A stretch of 64,000 nucleotides of DNA. It comes from Pelagibacteraceae bacterium AG-426-E17 (lineage in GTDB: Bacteria; Pseudomonadota; Alphaproteobacteria; Pelagibacterales; Pelagibacteraceae). Where the stretch lies: assembly GCA_003210095.1 (NCBI GenBank), contig QCNP01000001.1, positions 418,001 through 482,000 of the forward strand, written 5' to 3'. Below the pieces are notes generated by a model. It did not search any database and was not told the origin of the DNA. It saw only the letters and a list, made by a program, of their open reading frames with translations. Positions 44,070 to 52,802 of the stretch are shown piece after piece (the stretch's first letter is position 1; each line of letters starts with the position of its first letter). Position numbers and translations under genes: made by a program.

Positions 44070-44488
44070 TGTTTTAATTTAGTTTTAATATTTAATTTTA
44101 TTTCACCCATAGTCTTAGAATCTATATAGAGCAATCCTGCCAAACGTCTCATTAAATTTTCCTCATATACGTCTGATGTACCATCAGATAAAATAATACT
44201 CCAAATATTTTTTATAACTTCTATTTTATTTTTCTTATCCATGGCTTTTATATTTTTAGTAAAATCTTGTATATGGTTAGAGTCAGCCTCTTTCTTCTCA
44301 GCTTCTAACATTAATTTGTCCATATCTTCGTTATCATCAAGTTTTGTAAGAGTTTTTTTTATAATTTCCCTCTCTTTTTCTGTATAGTTTTCATCTATTC
44401 TAGCCGCATGTATCATTAAACAAGCTACATTTAGCAGATCACTATCTTTACTTAACGGTTTTTGTTTATCAAAAAATTTAAATATCAT
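44066..44488 (-). CDS. TerB-like protein
   Basis: A 140-residue, mostly helical protein of the TerB fold. [32 protein letters not shown] holds the conserved acidic D-x-x-x-x-x-E-x-E motif, and a second similar one is in [23 protein letters not shown]. TerB proteins bind metal ions; the role here is unknown. It overlaps both neighbours by four bases (fdxA and the helicase). In other alphaproteobacteria this slot usually holds an S4-domain RNA-binding protein. Confidence 0.82.
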   Translation of the reverse strand: MIFKFFDKQKPLSKDSDLLNVACLMIHAARIDENYTEKEREIIKKTLTKLDDNEDMDKLMLEAEKKEADSNHIQDFTKNIKAMDKKNKIEVIKNIWSIILSDGTSDVYEENLMRRLAGLLYIDSKTMGEIKLNIKTKLKQ

Positions 44489-46965
44489 TCAATGTTCAAT
44501 TGTTTTAAAGCAGCAAATGGATTGTCGTTTTGTAATTTGCTTTTAGTTTTTTTATTAATTTTTTTTGTAGGATTATATTTAAAATAATATTTGTCATTTT
44601 CAAGTGACACATTGTAATCCATTTTCTTAATTAATTTGAGGAAATTTTCTTTACTGCAGCCTAAAAGATTTAACATTTTAGGCACTAGTTCAATTTTACT
44701 GCTTTTGATCGTATCCGAGCTTATTATTTCTAAAAATAACCTCTCTAAAATATCTATTCGAACAAAAAATTCATCAAATTTTTCAAAGCCACAAAGTAAC
44801 ATAAAGTTCTTATCAGCAAATTTTTTATCATTTATAAAATTTAATCCAAAAGTTGGGGGTTCCAAATTATAATTTTTTTCGTTATAATTTTTCCATAATA
44901 TCAATCTTAGTGAAACAATATTCGGTTTAAATAGTTTATATAAAAATATATGATATCTACCAAACTTAACGCCTTGATCTCTTAGTATTTTTCTCTCTTT
45001 TTGATCAATACTTTTTAATAATTTCTCTAGGAACTCTCTTTTTAAAACACCATTATTTTCATAAAGCATATAAGATAAAGCTCTAGTAGAAGAATTGGAT
45101 GATTCTATATCTTTTAATTTTAATAGACTTCCAAGCTCGTTATTAATCTTTTCATTTAACCATTCTTTTAAAAAACTTTGTAACTTATTTTTATCGTCTG
45201 TTTCTACAACGTCATCAACTATTGGTATTATTTCTGGTTTTAAATAGTCATTACCTTTTGTTAAATATGCTATCGGAAAGTTATTCCAGTAAATTTTTAG
45301 GTCATTTTTTAACTCAATATTTTTTGTTTTAATTATTTGATTAATCCTATCTAATATTTCAGGACCTACATTCTGTCTTGATGCCTTTTTTAAAGATTTT
45401 ATATCTGAGTCTAGATCTCCTATCTTAAAGTCTAGTTCAAGTTTAAGACCTTTCAAATTTCCTATAAATTGATTATTAATCATTACCTTCTCATTATTAA
45501 CTATTTTAGTCTCAAAAATAATATCTTGTTTTAAACCTTTAGCTAAAACACTCGCGCGTTTATCTATAAAACTTTTTGTTAGCTCATCATGCAGTCGGTC
45601 TGACAATCTATCCTCTAAAAATTTGGTTCTTTCAATCCAATAATCCTGATTTTCTACCCAGCCATTTTTATTGGCTACATATGACCAAGTCCTAACATTT
45701 GCTATCCTATTTGATATTGAGTCAACGTTTCCGTCTAATTTGTCTAATATAGACAATTGTTGTTTCATGTATTTATTGGTTATTTTTCCTGGTGTCTCTC
45801 TTAAAAAATTAAATACCTTACCAACAACTTCTAAATGATTACCGTAGGTTTTTTTTACAAAATCTGGTATTTGGCAGCATTCCCACAATAATTTAAGCTC
45901 ATTTTCATTATTAAAGATTTGAAGTTTTTCTGTATCCTTAAGTATATATTTTAATACCTTCTCATCTTCACATTCTGAGATTTTTCTTAACCAACTTTTG
46001 CTCGGTTTTTCCTCTAAAGATTTAACTAATGTATTTCCATTTTTAAAATTTAATTTTGGATTTCTCCAAAAAATTGTGTGAATCTCATCTATTTTATGAT
46101 TCTCTAATAGATCTATTTCTTCAGCACTTATTTCACCACAATCTCCAGTTATTCCAAATGAACCATCATTTAAGTATCTACCTGCTCTACCGGCGATTTG
46201 TGATATTTCTGAAAGTTTTAACCTCCGTAATTTTTTTCCGTCAAATTTTTTTAAGTTTGAGAAATAAACATTATTTAAGTCCATATTTATTCCCATTCCA
46301 ATTGCATCTGTTGCCACTAAAAAATCAACATCCCCTGATTGATATAAACTCACTTGAGAATTACGTGTTTTTGGACTTAGCGAACCCATTACAATTGCAG
46401 CACCTCCCTTTTGTCGTCTTATTAATTCTGCAATTGCGTATACTTCTTCCGCAGAAAAGGCGATTATTGCGCTTTTTCTCTCAATTCTAGATATTTTTTT
46501 ATGCCCTGAGTACGTTAATTTAGAAAGTCGTTTTCTATCAATATATTCAATGTCCTCATCTAATTTTTCGATAATATTTCTCATGGAGTTTGAACCCATA
46601 AACATTGTCAGTTTCTCGCCTCTCAAATTTAATAGTCTATCGGTAAATATATGACCTCTTTCGTGGTCGCTGCACATTTGTATTTCATCTATACCTACGA
46701 AATCTAAAAATTTATCTACTGGCATAGATTCTACTGTGCAAAAATAATACTTTGCATTAGCAGGTATAATTTTTTCTTCACCAGTTATTAAAGCTACTTT
46801 ATTTGGATCTACTTTTTTTACTACTTTATCGTAAACCTCTCTTGCAAGAAGTCGTAATGGAAAACCCATCATACCACTGTCAAAAGAGAGCATAGTTTCA
46901 ATAGCTAGAAAAGTTTTTCCGGTATTTGTTGGGCCTAGAACTGCTGTAATTTTATTTTTTTTCAT
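44485..46965 (-). CDS. SUV3-like ATP-dependent RNA helicase
   Basis: An 826-residue superfamily 2 helicase of the mitochondrial SUV3 type. Motif I is LGPTNTGKTFLA, the DEAD-box equivalent is FVGIDEIQMC, and motif VI is ISQIAGRAGRY. MGFPLRLLAREVYDKV and the TDAIGMGINMDL segment are typical of the group. The C-terminal 450 residues are helical and end with a conserved short NPFAALKQLNI. In mitochondria SUV3 works with PNPase in RNA decay, and a pnp gene is in this window at 13.8 kb, though not adjacent. It heads the run helicase-terB-fdxA-carD. Confidence 0.9.
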   Translation of the reverse strand: MKKNKITAVLGPTNTGKTFLAIETMLSFDSGMMGFPLRLLAREVYDKVVKKVDPNKVALITGEEKIIPANAKYYFCTVESMPVDKFLDFVGIDEIQMCSDHERGHIFTDRLLNLRGEKLTMFMGSNSMRNIIEKLDEDIEYIDRKRLSKLTYSGHKKISRIERKSAIIAFSAEEVYAIAELIRRQKGGAAIVMGSLSPKTRNSQVSLYQSGDVDFLVATDAIGMGINMDLNNVYFSNLKKFDGKKLRRLKLSEISQIAGRAGRYLNDGSFGITGDCGEISAEEIDLLENHKIDEIHTIFWRNPKLNFKNGNTLVKSLEEKPSKSWLRKISECEDEKVLKYILKDTEKLQIFNNENELKLLWECCQIPDFVKKTYGNHLEVVGKVFNFLRETPGKITNKYMKQQLSILDKLDGNVDSISNRIANVRTWSYVANKNGWVENQDYWIERTKFLEDRLSDRLHDELTKSFIDKRASVLAKGLKQDIIFETKIVNNEKVMINNQFIGNLKGLKLELDFKIGDLDSDIKSLKKASRQNVGPEILDRINQIIKTKNIELKNDLKIYWNNFPIAYLTKGNDYLKPEIIPIVDDVVETDDKNKLQSFLKEWLNEKINNELGSLLKLKDIESSNSSTRALSYMLYENNGVLKREFLEKLLKSIDQKERKILRDQGVKFGRYHIFLYKLFKPNIVSLRLILWKNYNEKNYNLEPPTFGLNFINDKKFADKNFMLLCGFEKFDEFFVRIDILERLFLEIISSDTIKSSKIELVPKMLNLLGCSKENFLKLIKKMDYNVSLENDKYYFKYNPTKKINKKTKSKLQNDNPFAALKQLNIE

Positions 46966-47091
46966 TTCTATTATTTGTGTGTCAAAATTTTTACCTACTA
47001 TATGTTGTTACCCGGTAAGAACAAAAATGGTCTAAAACATGACCGAATCGAAGAAAAAAAAGTTCTCATTTTCATATATTGTATATTCAAT

Positions 47092-47796
47092 CTAAATTTT
47101 AATACCTTTATATTTTTTCATACATACATTTGCTAATAATAAATTAGGATCTATAAATATTTTCGATTTCTTAGCTTTTTTAAAAGATTTAAAAGCAAAA
47201 ATCGCAATTGGTATTTCTGTACACCCGAGAATAATTTTTTTACACCTTATTTTAATTAAATATCTTACAGCAGGACCAATGATTTTTTCAGCTTCTTTAA
47301 CCTTACCAGATTTAACTAACTGTATAGCTTTATTAACACATTTTTTTTGTAGATTTTTAGTTGGTGTAACTAACTCAAAGTTTCTGGATAAATAATTATG
47401 ATAAATCTTTGTATTTATAGTAGCTTCAGTTGCCAATAATCCAATTTTACAATTTTTTTTACACGTTTTTTTAGTGTGAAGAAAAACTTCTTTAGGCATA
47501 CTAATAATTGGAATTTTAATTTTTCTTTGCAAATCATTATACCAGTAATGCGCTGTATTACATGGCATTACAATAAACTTACACTTATTTTTTTGAAGTA
47601 ATCGACAACCTTTAACTAGCTCGCCAAGAACATTAAAATATCTTTTCAAATTCTCAGGTCTTTTTGGAGTATCAGATTTATTATATAATATAAATTTAGG
47701 ATATTGTTGGTCTTTCTTACCTCTATTTAAAACTGCAATTTTATTACAAAAATCTAATCCTGCTTGGGTTCCCATACCGCCTAAAATACCAATCAT
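47092..47796 (-). CDS. Aspartate/glutamate racemase family protein
   Basis: A 234-residue two-domain racemase with the paired catalytic cysteines in VMPCNTAHYWY and ILGCTEIPIAIF, and the N-terminal signature MIGILGGMGTQAGLDF. It interconverts L- and D-aspartate or glutamate; the amino acid cannot be fixed from sequence. It overlaps the thioesterase gene by four bases. Glutamate racemase MurI for peptidoglycan is a separate subfamily. Confidence 0.87.
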   Translation of the reverse strand: MIGILGGMGTQAGLDFCNKIAVLNRGKKDQQYPKFILYNKSDTPKRPENLKRYFNVLGELVKGCRLLQKNKCKFIVMPCNTAHYWYNDLQRKIKIPIISMPKEVFLHTKKTCKKNCKIGLLATEATINTKIYHNYLSRNFELVTPTKNLQKKCVNKAIQLVKSGKVKEAEKIIGPAVRYLIKIRCKKIILGCTEIPIAIFAFKSFKKAKKSKIFIDPNLLLANVCMKKYKGIKI

Positions 47797-48194
47797 ATTT
47801 TCCTAATCACCTTCCAAATCCCTGTTGCAGATGCAATTAATTGATCTTTTTTTTTTAAGGTGCAATTAACAAATACCATACTTTTTGTTTTTTTAAGTAT
47901 TTGCACATTTCCTATCAACTCATCCTTTTTTCTTGATGGTGCTATAAATTTAATATCAAGCGATACGGTAACACAAGATTTTTGATTAGTCGTTCTATGC
48001 ACAGCAGTTCCTGCTCCAGCATCTATCAATGAGCAAATAAAACCACCGTGAGTAATATCTCTTTTATTTAAATGAAACTCCCTAATTGTAGCTTTAAACT
48101 CATATTCATTTTCAGAAATTTCTCTAAAATAAAGACCACCATTGTGGTGCATAAATCCAGATACTCTACTAATTTGTTGAAAATCTTGTTTCAT
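47793..48194 (-). CDS. Hotdog-fold thioesterase (PaaI-like)
   Basis: A 133-residue hotdog protein of the PaaI/YiiD type. It shows GGLYFREISENEYEFKATI, the active-site segment THGGFICSLIDAGAGTAVHR, and VTVSLDIKFIAPSRKKDELI. It would hydrolyse an acyl-CoA thioester. The ATG at 48194 starts directly before the domain. It is the upstream partner of the racemase gene. Confidence 0.85.
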   Translation of the reverse strand: MKQDFQQISRVSGFMHHNGGLYFREISENEYEFKATIREFHLNKRDITHGGFICSLIDAGAGTAVHRTTNQKSCVTVSLDIKFIAPSRKKDELIGNVQILKKTKSMVFVNCTLKKKDQLIASATGIWKVIRKI

Positions 48195-48200
48195 ATATAA

Positions 48201-48284
48201 TTAAAGAATTACAGTTAGTAACAATAAAAATAAAAATACAATCGCAAAAAAAACTATTACACTTTTCTGTAAGGAAATTTTCAT
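48201..48284 (-). CDS. Possible 27-residue membrane peptide
   Basis: A 27-codon frame between tRNA-Arg and the thioesterase gene encodes KISLQKSVIVFFAIVFLFLL followed by LLTVIL, a single membrane helix with a short basic head. There is no clear ribosome site, though AATT-rich sequence precedes it. In such AT-rich DNA a frame like this can arise by chance. I list it because the basic head plus clean helix looks protein-like. Confidence 0.3.
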   Translation of the reverse strand: MKISLQKSVIVFFAIVFLFLLLLTVIL

Positions 48285-48289
48285 ATAAT

Positions 48290-48366
48290 TGGTGCGCCTG
48301 CTAGGAGTCGAACCCAGAACCTCCTGGTCCGTAGCCAAGCGCTCTATCCAATTGAGCTACAGGCGC
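48290..48366 (-). tRNA. tRNA-Arg (anticodon ACG)
   Basis: A 77-base tRNA on the minus strand. The acceptor GCGCCTG pairs with CAGGCGC, then A and an encoded CCA. The D-arm contains GCTCAATTGGATAGAGC, the anticodon loop is CTACGGA (ACG at 34-36), and the T-arm has GGTTCGACTCC-type sequence. Adenosine 34 would be deaminated to inosine to read CGN codons. Confidence 0.95.
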
Positions 48367-48431
48367 AAATAAATTAACATAAATCATCTATATTTTAATG
48401 TAATTTTTAAATTTAAGTTTATTCTATCGTA

Positions 48432-49538
48432 ATGTCAAAAAATTCTAAAGATATAGTTTTAACATCTGCCTTGAGAACATCAGTGGGCAAATTTGGAGGC
48501 ATTCATAAGAAACTTCAAGCCCATGAATTAGGCTCAATAGTTATAAAAGGTATTTTAAAAAAAACCAACGTAGATCCCTTAGAGATAGATGAAGTCATTC
48601 TTGGCCAAGTTTTACCAAGTTTAGGAGGACAAAATCCTGCAAGACAAGCCTTAATAAAATCTGGGATCCCTAAAGAGAAAACTGCTTTTAATATTAATCA
48701 AGTTTGTGGATCAGGACTAAGAGCTATTGTTTTAGGATACCAGTCAATTTCTATGGGCTCATCAAAATTTGTTATCGCTGGTGGGCAAGAAAGTATGTCA
48801 AATTCAGATGAGAAAGAAATGTTAACAAATGGTTTAATAGATGCTTTTAACAATTACCATATGGGTGTAACTGCAGAAAATGTTGCAGAGAAATTTAATA
48901 TTTCAAGAGATGAACAAGATTATTTTGCACTAGACTCACAATCTAAAACAGAAAGTTCAATTAAAAGCAAAAAATTTTTAAATGAAATAATTGATAATAA
49001 TCAAGACGAACACCCAAGGTTTAATTTAAATATTGAAAATCTTAAAAAGTTAAAACCTGCTTTTAAAAAAGAAGGTACTGTTACTGCTGGTAACTCATCT
49101 GGTATAAACGATGGTGCAGCCGGTGTATTACTTACCACAAGAGATTTAGCAGAGAAAAAAAATTTAGATATCCAAGCAAAAATTGTTTCTTGGGCCACTT
49201 CTGGAGTTGATCCAACTTTAATGGGTTTGGGACCTATTCCGTCCTCTACAAAAGCTCTTGAAATTGCTGGTTGGAGTATAAATGATTTAGATTTAATAGA
49301 GTGTAATGAAGCTTTTGCTGCACAAACAATTGCAGTTGTTAAAGAGCTTAAAGTCCCTAAAGAAAAGTTAAATGTAAATGGAGGAGCAATTGCTATTGGT
49401 CATCCAATTGGAGCATCAGGTGCAAGATTGATAGTCACATTAATTCATGAAATGATTAAAAGAGATAATAAAAAAGGTTTAGTTACTCTTTGTATAGGTG
49501 GTGGTATGGGTATTTCTATGTGTATTGCTCGGGATTAA
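48432..49538 (+). CDS. Acetyl-CoA C-acetyltransferase (thiolase)
   Basis: A 368-residue thiolase that joins two acetyl-CoA to acetoacetyl-CoA, or acts in reverse. The nucleophilic Cys is in INQVCGSGLRAIVLG, the His in NVNGGAIAIGHPIGASGAR, and the second Cys in TLCIGGGMGIS. It is about 25 residues shorter than the usual 390-395. The missing parts lie after GGQESMS (the stretch that forms the tetramerisation loop in Zoogloea thiolase) and near IIDNNQDEHPRF. The active site is intact. It stands alone after tRNA-Arg. Confidence 0.92.
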   Translation: MSKNSKDIVLTSALRTSVGKFGGIHKKLQAHELGSIVIKGILKKTNVDPLEIDEVILGQVLPSLGGQNPARQALIKSGIPKEKTAFNINQVCGSGLRAIVLGYQSISMGSSKFVIAGGQESMSNSDEKEMLTNGLIDAFNNYHMGVTAENVAEKFNISRDEQDYFALDSQSKTESSIKSKKFLNEIIDNNQDEHPRFNLNIENLKKLKPAFKKEGTVTAGNSSGINDGAAGVLLTTRDLAEKKNLDIQAKIVSWATSGVDPTLMGLGPIPSSTKALEIAGWSINDLDLIECNEAFAAQTIAVVKELKVPKEKLNVNGGAIAIGHPIGASGARLIVTLIHEMIKRDNKKGLVTLCIGGGMGISMCIARD

Positions 49539-49651
49539 TATTTTAAAGATTTTAAGTTTTTATTTAATAGTGCCAATTGTATCCATACTCTTGCATCAAA
49601 TTTTTTGCTATTATCTCTGTTTAATAATAATTTTTTAAATAAATTAATCAT
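49535..49651 (-). CDS. Possible 38-residue protein convergent with thiolase
   Basis: A 38-codon frame on the minus strand fills most of the gap before aceE and ends four bases inside the thiolase gene. The product (MINLFKKLLLNRDN, then KKFDARVWIQLALLNKNLK) looks like an amphipathic helical protein rather than random AT-rich translation. No ribosome site or known family is visible. It could be a gene remnant. Confidence 0.28.
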   Translation of the reverse strand: MINLFKKLLLNRDNSKKFDARVWIQLALLNKNLKSLKY

Positions 49652-49719
49652 ATTAGTATTTTCATATTTAAGGATGTCAAAAAAAAGATATAAATATGTT
49701 ATAAATATAGCTTCAAATA

Positions 49720-52700
49720 ATGAAAAAAGATCTTTTAGTACCCGATATTGGTGATTTTGAAAATGTTGAAATTATAGAGCTGTTAGTAAAACAAGGCCAA
49801 AAAATCTCTATTAACGATCCAATTGTAACATTAGAAAGTGATAAATCTAGTGTTGAAGTGCCATCAACAGAGGAAGGCATTGTAGAAAGTATATCAATTA
49901 AGATAGGAGATAAAGTTTCAAAAGGTGACAAATTAATTTCAATTTCTGTAGAAGGTGGAAGTGAAAAAATCGAGGAAGTTAAGGAAGTTAAAAAAGAGAC
50001 AGAAATACCAAAAGATACAGAAAAAATTATAAGTGATGCAGAAAAAGTACAAAAAATTGAGGAACCAAAAATTATCAGACAAGAAGTTTCGGAGACAAAA
50101 AAAATCTCCAAATTAGAAAATTCAAAAATTGAGATTGTCTCAGATACAAATGATGTAGATCCTAGTGAGACCAAAGAGTGGCTTGAGTCATTATCTGCAG
50201 TACTTAACAGCGATGGTAAAGAACGAGCACAATATATAATCAGACAATTAATAGAGCATTCATACAGAGAGGGTTCTGGATTAGTAATGTCTAGAAATAC
50301 TCCGTACATTAATACAATACCTCCCGAGGAAGAAAAAAAACTACCTGGCGATCAAAATATAGAGCGAAAAATTAGATCTCTAATTAGATGGAACGCAGCT
50401 GCCATGGTTGTAAGAGCTAATAAAAAAAACCCAGAATTAGGTGGACACATAGGAACTTTCGCTTCAGCCGCAACTCTATACGATGTTGGAATGAACCATT
50501 TTTGGAGAGCAAAAAATAATAAATTTGGTGGAGATTTGATATATTTTCAAGGTCATAGTGCTCCAGGAATTTATGCAAGGTCTTATCTTGAAGGAAGATT
50601 AAACGAAAAACAATTAGATAATTTCAGACAAGAAGTTAAACCGGGTGGACTGTCATCTTATCCACATCCATGGTTGATGCCAGAGTATTGGCAGTTTCCA
50701 ACCGTATCAATGGGGTTAGGTCCTATGCTTGCAATTTATCAAGCAAGATTTATGAAATACTTAATTAATCGAGGCCTCATTAAAGATGAAGGTAGAAAGG
50801 TTTGGGCTTTCTTAGGTGATGGAGAAATGGATGAACCAGAATCTTTAGGAGCTATAGGCTTAGCTGCTAGAGAAAAATTAGATAATTTAATTTTTGTAGT
50901 AAACTGTAACCTTCAAAGACTGGATGGACCAGTAAGAGGTAATGGTAAAATTATTCAAGAGCTTGAGGGTATTTTTAGAGGAGCTGGCTGGAATGTGCTT
51001 AAGGTAATTTGGGGGTCATACTGGGATCAGCTATTAGCAAATGACAAAAAAGGTCTGTTAGTAAAAAGGATGAATGAAGCTGTTGATGGTGAATACCAAG
51101 CATTTAAAGCTAAGGGTGGATCATATGTGAGAGAGAAGTTCTTCGGAAAATATAAAGAATTAAAAGATATGGTGTCTTCTATGACAGACCAAGATATTTG
51201 GAAACTTAACAGAGGTGGACATGACCCACATAAAGTTTATGCAGCTTATCATCAAGCAGTTAACAATGTTGGAAAACCCACTGTTATTATAGCTAAAACG
51301 ATAAAAGGTTACGGAATGGGTAAATCAGGAGAAAGTATAAATACCACTCACCAACAAAAAAAATTAGATGTAAAAGATCTTATGTATTATAGGGACAGGT
51401 TTGATGTTCCATTAACAGATGAGCAAGTAAAAAATATTCAATATTATAAACCAGACGAAAATTCAGAAGAAATAAAGTATTTAAAAGATAGAAGAATAAA
51501 ACTTGGTGGAAATATACCTGAAAGATCCACTTTTGCAAAATCAATTAAGGCTCCACCAAAAGATATTTTTGATGCTCTTAAAAAGTCGACTGGTTCAAAA
51601 GAAATGTCTACTACTATGGCACTTGTAAGAATGCTCACCAATCTTTTAAGAGATAAAAATGTTTCGCCAAGATTAGTTCCTATTATTCCAGATGAAGCCA
51701 GAACTTTTGGAATGGAAGGTTTTTTTCAAAAAATCGGTATATATGCTCACGAAGGGCAAAAGTATGAGCCAGTAGACTCAGAACAATTATTTTCTTATAG
51801 GGAGGATAAAAAAGGTCAAGTTTTAGAGGAAGGTATAACCGAAGCTGGATCAATGTCATCTTGGATAGCAGCTGGTACAGCATATTCAAACCATGATATT
51901 GAAATGATCCCTATTTATCTATTTTACTCAATGTTCGGATTTCAAAGAGTAGGAGATTTTGCATGGGCTGCTGGAGATAGTCAAGCAAGAGGATTTCTAA
52001 TTGGAGCAACATCAGGAAGGACTACGCTCGCAGGTGAAGGTTTACAACACCAAGACGGACATAGTCATTTACTAGCCTCAACTATACCAAATTGTGTTTC
52101 CTATGACCCTACTTTTGCATATGAGTTAGCTGTAATTTTTAGAGATGGTTTAAAGAGAATGCATGAAAACAAAGAAAATATTTTTTACTATATAACAACA
52201 TTAAATGAAAATTACCCACATCCAGAAATACCTAATGAGAAAGGTATTGAAGACTCAATTTTAAAAGGAATGTATAAATTAAAATCTATAAACATGAATA
52301 AAAAAACAAAAATCACACTTTTAGGATCAGGTTCAATATTAAGAGAAATGTTAGAGGCATCAGAAATCTTAAATAAAGATTATAAAATTGACTCTGATGT
52401 GTGGAGCGTGACAAGTTACAACGAATTACGAAAAGATGGTTTAGAGATAGAGAGATATAATTTACTTAATCCAGATGAGAAACCTAAAGAAACGTATGTA
52501 GAAAAATGTTTAAAAGATTCTGAAGGACCTATATTAGCTGCATCAGACTATATGAGAATTTCATCTGATCAAATAAGACCATATACAAGCAAGAGCTTTT
52601 ATTCCCTTGGTACAGACGGGTATGGAAGAAGTGATACAAGAAAAAATCTTAGAAACTTTTTCGAAGTAGATAAAAAATATATTGTTACTTATGCTTTGAG

Positions 52701-52800
52701 CGTTCTTTCAAAAGAACAACTAATTGCATCAAAATACGCTGAGGATGCAATTAAAAAATATAATATTGATAAAAATAAACCGATGCCAACCAAGTTATAA
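49720..52800 (+). CDS. aceE: Pyruvate dehydrogenase E1 (homodimeric) with N-terminal lipoyl domain
   Basis: A 1026-residue protein. Residues 1-78 are a complete lipoyl domain (LLVPDIGDFENVEIIELLVK with the attachment Lys at about 42 in LESDKSSVEVPS), followed by a charged linker to about 150. The rest is AceE-type E1: HIGTFASAATLYDVGMNHFW, the thiamine-diphosphate motif GDGEMDEPESLGAIGLA with NCNLQRLDGPVRGNGKIIQ, and GEGLQHQDGHSHLLAS. E1 decarboxylates pyruvate and loads the acetyl group on a lipoyl arm. Normally that arm is on E2; here it is fused to E1. aceF follows after two bases. Confidence 0.94.
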   Translation: MKKDLLVPDIGDFENVEIIELLVKQGQKISINDPIVTLESDKSSVEVPSTEEGIVESISIKIGDKVSKGDKLISISVEGGSEKIEEVKEVKKETEIPKDTEKIISDAEKVQKIEEPKIIRQEVSETKKISKLENSKIEIVSDTNDVDPSETKEWLESLSAVLNSDGKERAQYIIRQLIEHSYREGSGLVMSRNTPYINTIPPEEEKKLPGDQNIERKIRSLIRWNAAAMVVRANKKNPELGGHIGTFASAATLYDVGMNHFWRAKNNKFGGDLIYFQGHSAPGIYARSYLEGRLNEKQLDNFRQEVKPGGLSSYPHPWLMPEYWQFPTVSMGLGPMLAIYQARFMKYLINRGLIKDEGRKVWAFLGDGEMDEPESLGAIGLAAREKLDNLIFVVNCNLQRLDGPVRGNGKIIQELEGIFRGAGWNVLKVIWGSYWDQLLANDKKGLLVKRMNEAVDGEYQAFKAKGGSYVREKFFGKYKELKDMVSSMTDQDIWKLNRGGHDPHKVYAAYHQAVNNVGKPTVIIAKTIKGYGMGKSGESINTTHQQKKLDVKDLMYYRDRFDVPLTDEQVKNIQYYKPDENSEEIKYLKDRRIKLGGNIPERSTFAKSIKAPPKDIFDALKKSTGSKEMSTTMALVRMLTNLLRDKNVSPRLVPIIPDEARTFGMEGFFQKIGIYAHEGQKYEPVDSEQLFSYREDKKGQVLEEGITEAGSMSSWIAAGTAYSNHDIEMIPIYLFYSMFGFQRVGDFAWAAGDSQARGFLIGATSGRTTLAGEGLQHQDGHSHLLASTIPNCVSYDPTFAYELAVIFRDGLKRMHENKENIFYYITTLNENYPHPEIPNEKGIEDSILKGMYKLKSINMNKKTKITLLGSGSILREMLEASEILNKDYKIDSDVWSVTSYNELRKDGLEIERYNLLNPDEKPKETYVEKCLKDSEGPILAASDYMRISSDQIRPYTSKSFYSLGTDGYGRSDTRKNLRNFFEVDKKYIVTYALSVLSKEQLIASKYAEDAIKKYNIDKNKPMPTKL

Positions 52801-52802
52801 AA

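Noticed and set aside
46056-46490. 144-codon plus-strand frame opposite the helicase
   Set aside because: It lies over conserved helicase motifs, has no ribosome site and reads as low-complexity Leu/His/Phe sequence.
46966-47091. Short frames of about 25 and 45 codons in the gap between the helicase and racemase genes
   Set aside because: No ribosome site, no plausible protein character, and one runs into the racemase gene on the other strand. The gap probably holds the helicase promoter.
49713-50309. 198-codon minus-strand frame opposite the aceE lipoyl domain and linker
   Set aside because: It is rich in Ser, Ile and Phe as expected from the complement of Lys/Glu-rich codons; no family resemblance.
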